In this document: positions 50,162 through 53,019 of the stretch, piece after piece
Layout: every line of letters begins with the position of its first letter
Position numbering within the stretch: the first letter of the stretch is position 1
Assembly (NCBI GenBank): GCA_029547025.1
Contig: JAKPQA010000131.1
Location: 1 to 53,019 of the forward strand
Reading direction: 5' to 3'
DNA: 53,019 nucleotides
From: Armatimonadota bacterium
Lineage (GTDB): Bacteria; Armatimonadota; Zipacnadia; UBA1398; JAKPQA01
Notes under the pieces: model-generated
Told to the model about the DNA's origin: nothing
The model's database searches: none
What the model saw: only the letters and a program-made list of their open reading frames with translations
Translations under genes and position numbers: made by a program

Positions 50162-50290
50162 CCGGGGCGCCCCGGGGCTTGGGCGGAGTTCCCGTGGATG
50201 CCCGCGAAAGACACGAGAGAGGATAGGGAGCGACAGGGCAGGGCTTGGTGGGTGTCGGGGTTCCTTTCGTGTGTTTCGCGTCTTTCGTGG
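50162..50290. repeat. palindrome and inverted CGAAAGACACGA-type repeat
   Basis: Right after the stop at 50158 is a 14-bp palindrome CCGGGGCGCCCCGG (50162-50175), a possible terminator hairpin without a T run. GCGAAAGACACGAGAG at 50204-50219 is mirrored by TTTCGTGTGTTTCGCG at 50265-50280, which continues TCTTTCGTGG to 50290. The TTTCGTGTxTTTCG type is a common intergenic repeat in many bacteria; it also causes spurious ORFs on both strands. The rest of the 224-bp gap (50159-50382) shows no gene. Confidence 0.55.
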
Positions 50291-50382
50291 ACAAGAGCGG
50301 AGCAAGCGCGGCAGCAGACAATGGCTCCGATCACCTGCTCCCCGCCGCACCCAACCCGATCTCCGCGGAGTCGGCCACCTCC

Positions 50383-52677
50383 CTACCTGCCCACCATCTC
50401 GGGCTCACCCGCCATCCGAATCCGCAGCTTCGCCGCCGGCGATGGCCCTGCCATCGGCGACGACGAAAACGTGACCTTCTGCGCGCCCGAACGAAGCATG
50501 GGCGGCGGGGTGTCGGCCTCCACCGTGCCCACTGGCTTCCAGTTCGCATCGCAGATCGTGGCCGCGCGCTCGCCCTGGCACACCAGATACCGGCCCGCGC
50601 TCAGGCTGCAGCGAAAGGTCACCGTTCGCCCGGCGACCTGCAGCGACGGGTCCTGCAACGGCCCGACGGCCGTGGGCGAGGCCTGGAGTGCGAACCACAA
50701 CGGCTGCTCGGCGAACGGGTTCGTGACGTCCCACACCGACTCCATCGGCTGCCCCGGCTGGCCCGCCTGCGGCGTGTGCGCCAACGAGGCAAACACCAGC
50801 GGCACGAGCTGCCATCGGCCCTCGCCCGCCGGTTCGAGGTGCCACTCGCCCGCCCCGCGGAGCCGCTCCCGCTGCTCGGCGCTGAAGGCTCCGGCCAGGC
50901 GGGCAGTTTCCCATTCGCGGACGGCCGCGAGGATGGCGTCGGTCTGCCCGTTGGCATCCATCTCGGCGAGGCTGCTGACCAAAGCGAATCCGGCGTCATA
51001 AGCGGCCGCCTTCGACAGCACCCACTCGATGTCATCCAGCGAGGTGGCCTCGACGCCATCGCCCGCCAACCTGAGCTGGAACCACCCGAGCATCTTCGGC
51101 CACAGGTTGCGCTCGAAGTAGTCCTGGTTGGCGAATCGGTACTCCGCCATGCCGTCGCGCGTCGCCTTGCCCCACGGCTCGCCCCAGTTCATCCGCGTAT
51201 GGATGTGCCACAGATAGTGCAGAAGATTGCTGGCGTCGCTGATGACCTCGCCCTGCCAGCCGTCGTAGCACTGCTTCACGAACCGGTTCCGCGCGTACTC
51301 GCCGTAGCCGTAGGTCGAGAGCCCCTCGAGGCCATCGAACGAGATCTGCCTTAGCCCGGTATCGTTGAACAACCGCACGAGCCGGTCGGTCAGCTCGTCC
51401 ATCAAGCCGTTGTCGATGCCCGGGTAGAGCGTGCGGTATGCGTGGTCGGCCAGGTGGCCGATGTCCGCTCCCGCTTCGTGCGCGGCTGCCATGGTCCCGA
51501 ACGCTCCGCGCGCGCAGTCGAGTAGCCGCCACGGCTCGGTGTCCGAGACCGAGCCGTACTGCACGAGCTCCGGGCCGATGATCGCCGCCCCGAGCGTGCC
51601 CCTCTCACGGAAGGACGCCGGGTCGGCGATGGGCAGCTCCGTGGCCACGGCGTCGATGGCCGCCGTCAGCGTCGACGAGCCCCACCGGGCGAGACGCGAA
51701 TCGGGCACGGGGGACACATAGGGGTCGTTGGTCGTGATGAAACCCGTCAGCGTGTGCACCCCGAGCCGGACCCCGCGCTCCGCCGCGGTCTCGACACAGC
51801 GGTTCATGCTTGCATCGCCTTCCGGGAACTCGACCTGGTTGAGCTCGAAGTGCCCCCAGTTGAGGAACGGTCCCGGGTGGTAGACATAGGTCAGCCCGGC
51901 AGCCTCGGCCCGATCGAGCACCGCCCCGATGGTCTGCTCGCCGAAGGGCGAGATCAGATACGAAAGCTTGGCGGTCCGCGACACCTTGCCCCATTCGCCA
52001 TCGAGCATGGGGTGGGGGAGGCCCTCGGCGACTTCTATCTCGCCGATCCGCGCCAACGCATCGGTCGCCGGGCACGCAAACAGGGCGATGGCGGATCCGA
52101 CCACCCCGCCGTCGTGCTCGATGGCGTAGGCGAATAGCGCGCTGCCGCCCCCTTCGGCTCGCGCGCCGCCGATGGTCTCGATGCCGAGACTCTGGATGCC
52201 GACAGCGATCTGGCTGTCGCGGACCACACCCACCGTCTCGCCGATGGTATCCGCGGTCGTGCAGGGAAACGGCCCCCAGTGCGCCTGCTCGGGTCTCTCG
52301 CCCTCGAGTACCTCCAGGCGGAACGTCAGATGACTGGGCTGGACCGCGACGACCACCGTCGCGCTGATGCCGCCCTCGAACTCCAGCGCCAGCTGGCTCT
52401 CTCGCTCGGCTCGAGTCATCGAGACCGGTGCGAGCTGGCGGTCTGCGAACACCAGTCGCAGCAGGGGCGGTGTGACGCCCGCAGGCAGAAGCTCGCGGCC
52501 GCCAGCGCGGTCGAGGAGGCTGATCAGGCGCCCGGTGTGGTCCAGGCTGAGAGAGAGCTCGGTTGTGGCGAGCACCAGTTCCTCCCGGGCCTTGGCCGTG
52601 CCCGAGCCTGCCACGACGCCCATGACCACCACCCCCGCCGCCTGAATGAACTCCCTGCGTGTCGAGCCGGATTCCAT
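50383..52677 (-). CDS. Tat-exported glycosidase-like protein of unknown family
   Basis: A 764-residue protein with a twin-arginine signal STRREFIQAAGVVVMGVVAG (the RR lies at residues 7-8). The N-terminal 250 residues are beta-rich (ELSLSLDHTGRLISLLDRAG, ATVVVAVQPSHLTFRLEVLE). From about 260 a barrel-like region follows: FGEQTIGAVLDRAEAAGLTY, YHPGPFLNWGHFELNQVEFP, EFPEGDASMNRCVETAAERG-like helices and RLFNDTGLRQISFDGLEGLS, suggesting a TIM barrel with acidic residues. A helical and beta C-terminal part ends KLRIRMAGEPEMVGR. No numbered GH family can be given. ATG 52677 has GAGGGTG upstream. Confidence 0.72.
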   Translation of the reverse strand: MESGSTRREFIQAAGVVVMGVVAGSGTAKAREELVLATTELSLSLDHTGRLISLLDRAGGRELLPAGVTPPLLRLVFADRQLAPVSMTRAERESQLALEFEGGISATVVVAVQPSHLTFRLEVLEGERPEQAHWGPFPCTTADTIGETVGVVRDSQIAVGIQSLGIETIGGARAEGGGSALFAYAIEHDGGVVGSAIALFACPATDALARIGEIEVAEGLPHPMLDGEWGKVSRTAKLSYLISPFGEQTIGAVLDRAEAAGLTYVYHPGPFLNWGHFELNQVEFPEGDASMNRCVETAAERGVRLGVHTLTGFITTNDPYVSPVPDSRLARWGSSTLTAAIDAVATELPIADPASFRERGTLGAAIIGPELVQYGSVSDTEPWRLLDCARGAFGTMAAAHEAGADIGHLADHAYRTLYPGIDNGLMDELTDRLVRLFNDTGLRQISFDGLEGLSTYGYGEYARNRFVKQCYDGWQGEVISDASNLLHYLWHIHTRMNWGEPWGKATRDGMAEYRFANQDYFERNLWPKMLGWFQLRLAGDGVEATSLDDIEWVLSKAAAYDAGFALVSSLAEMDANGQTDAILAAVREWETARLAGAFSAEQRERLRGAGEWHLEPAGEGRWQLVPLVFASLAHTPQAGQPGQPMESVWDVTNPFAEQPLWFALQASPTAVGPLQDPSLQVAGRTVTFRCSLSAGRYLVCQGERAATICDANWKPVGTVEADTPPPMLRSGAQKVTFSSSPMAGPSPAAKLRIRMAGEPEMVGR

Positions 52678-53019
52678 ATGGGCACCCTCTTCGCCGCTGT
52701 CGGGTCCGGTGAGGCAGCAGAGGGTTTCGGCAGCGGCCCTGGTAGTCCTCGCAGGGCACTGGCGGCAGCTTGGGCCAGGGCGGTGCGCGCGACGGCCCGT
52801 ACAACGACCTGCCCTGTCTGGTGGCGGGGCCGCACAGGGGTGCGCCCGAACGGCGCGTAGGTGGAGCGTCCCACTCCACACCTCACAGCCGACCGGTACG
52901 GCCGGCCTGGGGCCGACCAGCTGGGTCTCGCGAAGGTCGCGCGGACCGCCCGCCTGGTCTTTCGGAGGGGCCGCACAGGGGTGCGCCCAGAGGGCGCGGG
53001 GCCCCTGACCGGCCCAGTC
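52678..53019. other. intergenic end of window with a 22-bp direct repeat
   Basis: Upstream of the Tat-exported gene. No ORF of coding quality is seen to the window end. A 22-bp sequence beginning GGGGCCGCACAGG and ending GTGCGCCC occurs identically at 52826-52847 and 52967-52988, 141 bp apart. Each copy runs into a hairpin: GCGCC-CGAAC-GGCGC in the first and GCGCCC-AGA-GGGCGC in the second. Confidence 0.6.

Noticed and set aside
49857-50321. Minus-strand ORF with a STKDAKHTK-type segment
   Set aside because: This phrase is the usual false translation of the CGAAAGACACGA-type intergenic repeat.

Overview
The window is about 53 kb of GC-rich, mostly intergenic-poor bacterial chromosome. It is dominated by large secreted proteins for carbohydrate degradation: several six-hairpin or GH2/GH42-like glycosidases, a Tat-exported sulfatase, and LamG or lectin-like modules. 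Alongside these are a prepilin-like H-X9-DG protein, a uroporphyrinogen-decarboxylase-like (MtaA-type) protein and an HzsA-like multihaem protein. The prepilin signature (FTLIELL followed by [10 protein letters not shown] and SCLSNLKQ) is most typical of Armatimonadota. Planctomycetota, Hydrogenedentota and Lentisphaerota carry similar gene sets, so the phylum is an inference. I saw no tRNA, rRNA, CRISPR array, intact insertion sequence or phage module.

Layout. 1-2.3 kb holds the end of an L-type lectin with a C-terminal CxxC knuckle, then a fumarate-reductase-type flavoprotein. 2.4-5.8 kb, minus strand, holds a large secreted glycosidase-like protein followed by small, partly frameshifted unknown ORFs. 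5.9-8.7 kb is a thiol-redox block: a DUF4405 membrane protein, a thioredoxin, CcdA and a MerR-type HTH fused to a CxxC thioredoxin domain, followed by the prepilin-like gene. 8.8-10 kb has a PadR regulator and two decayed reading frames. 10.3-13.9 kb is a PhnP-like MBL phosphodiesterase with a 916-residue glycosidase-like protein. 13.9-16.6 kb, minus strand, is an operon of ECF sigma factor, zinc-finger anti-sigma factor, RseB/LolA-like protein and HIT protein. 16.6-23.4 kb, minus strand, has two more large secreted enzymes, including a 1369-residue GH2 protein with two CBM60-like tails. 23.5-28.4 kb, plus strand, has a class II (RhaD-like) aldolase, a double-domain M16 peptidase, a small ORF and a URO-D-like protein.

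28.4-31.8 kb, minus strand, is the most unusual part. Two tandem paralogues share an N-terminal domain resembling NHLP-clan RiPP leaders, a double-arginine hydrophobic segment and a C-terminal tail. In one paralogue the tail is three perfect 10-residue repeats of the form xGI[TSR]PD. They are followed, with almost no spacing, by a zinc-ribbon membrane protein and a B12-binding-type radical SAM enzyme (4-nt overlap), and then a small lipoprotein. I propose this as a candidate undescribed peptide-modification system.

31.9-38.8 kb, plus strand, has a GH42-like enzyme, an internally deleted relic of an ABC-2 transporter (minus strand), a TolB-like propeller, an unknown secreted protein and a PfkB sugar kinase. 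38.8-44.9 kb, minus strand, has the HzsA-like two-haem protein with duplicated LamG domains, a short propeller-like ORF bracketed by GC-rich hairpins, and a LamG protein. 45-52.7 kb has the sulfatase, a zinc alcohol/polyol dehydrogenase, a GH123/DUF4091-like protein and a Tat-exported glycosidase-like protein. Taken together, export of hydrolases and a sulfatase plus intracellular aldolase, sugar kinase and dehydrogenase fits use of a complex, possibly sulfated and deoxysugar-rich polysaccharide. That reading is inferred from gene content.
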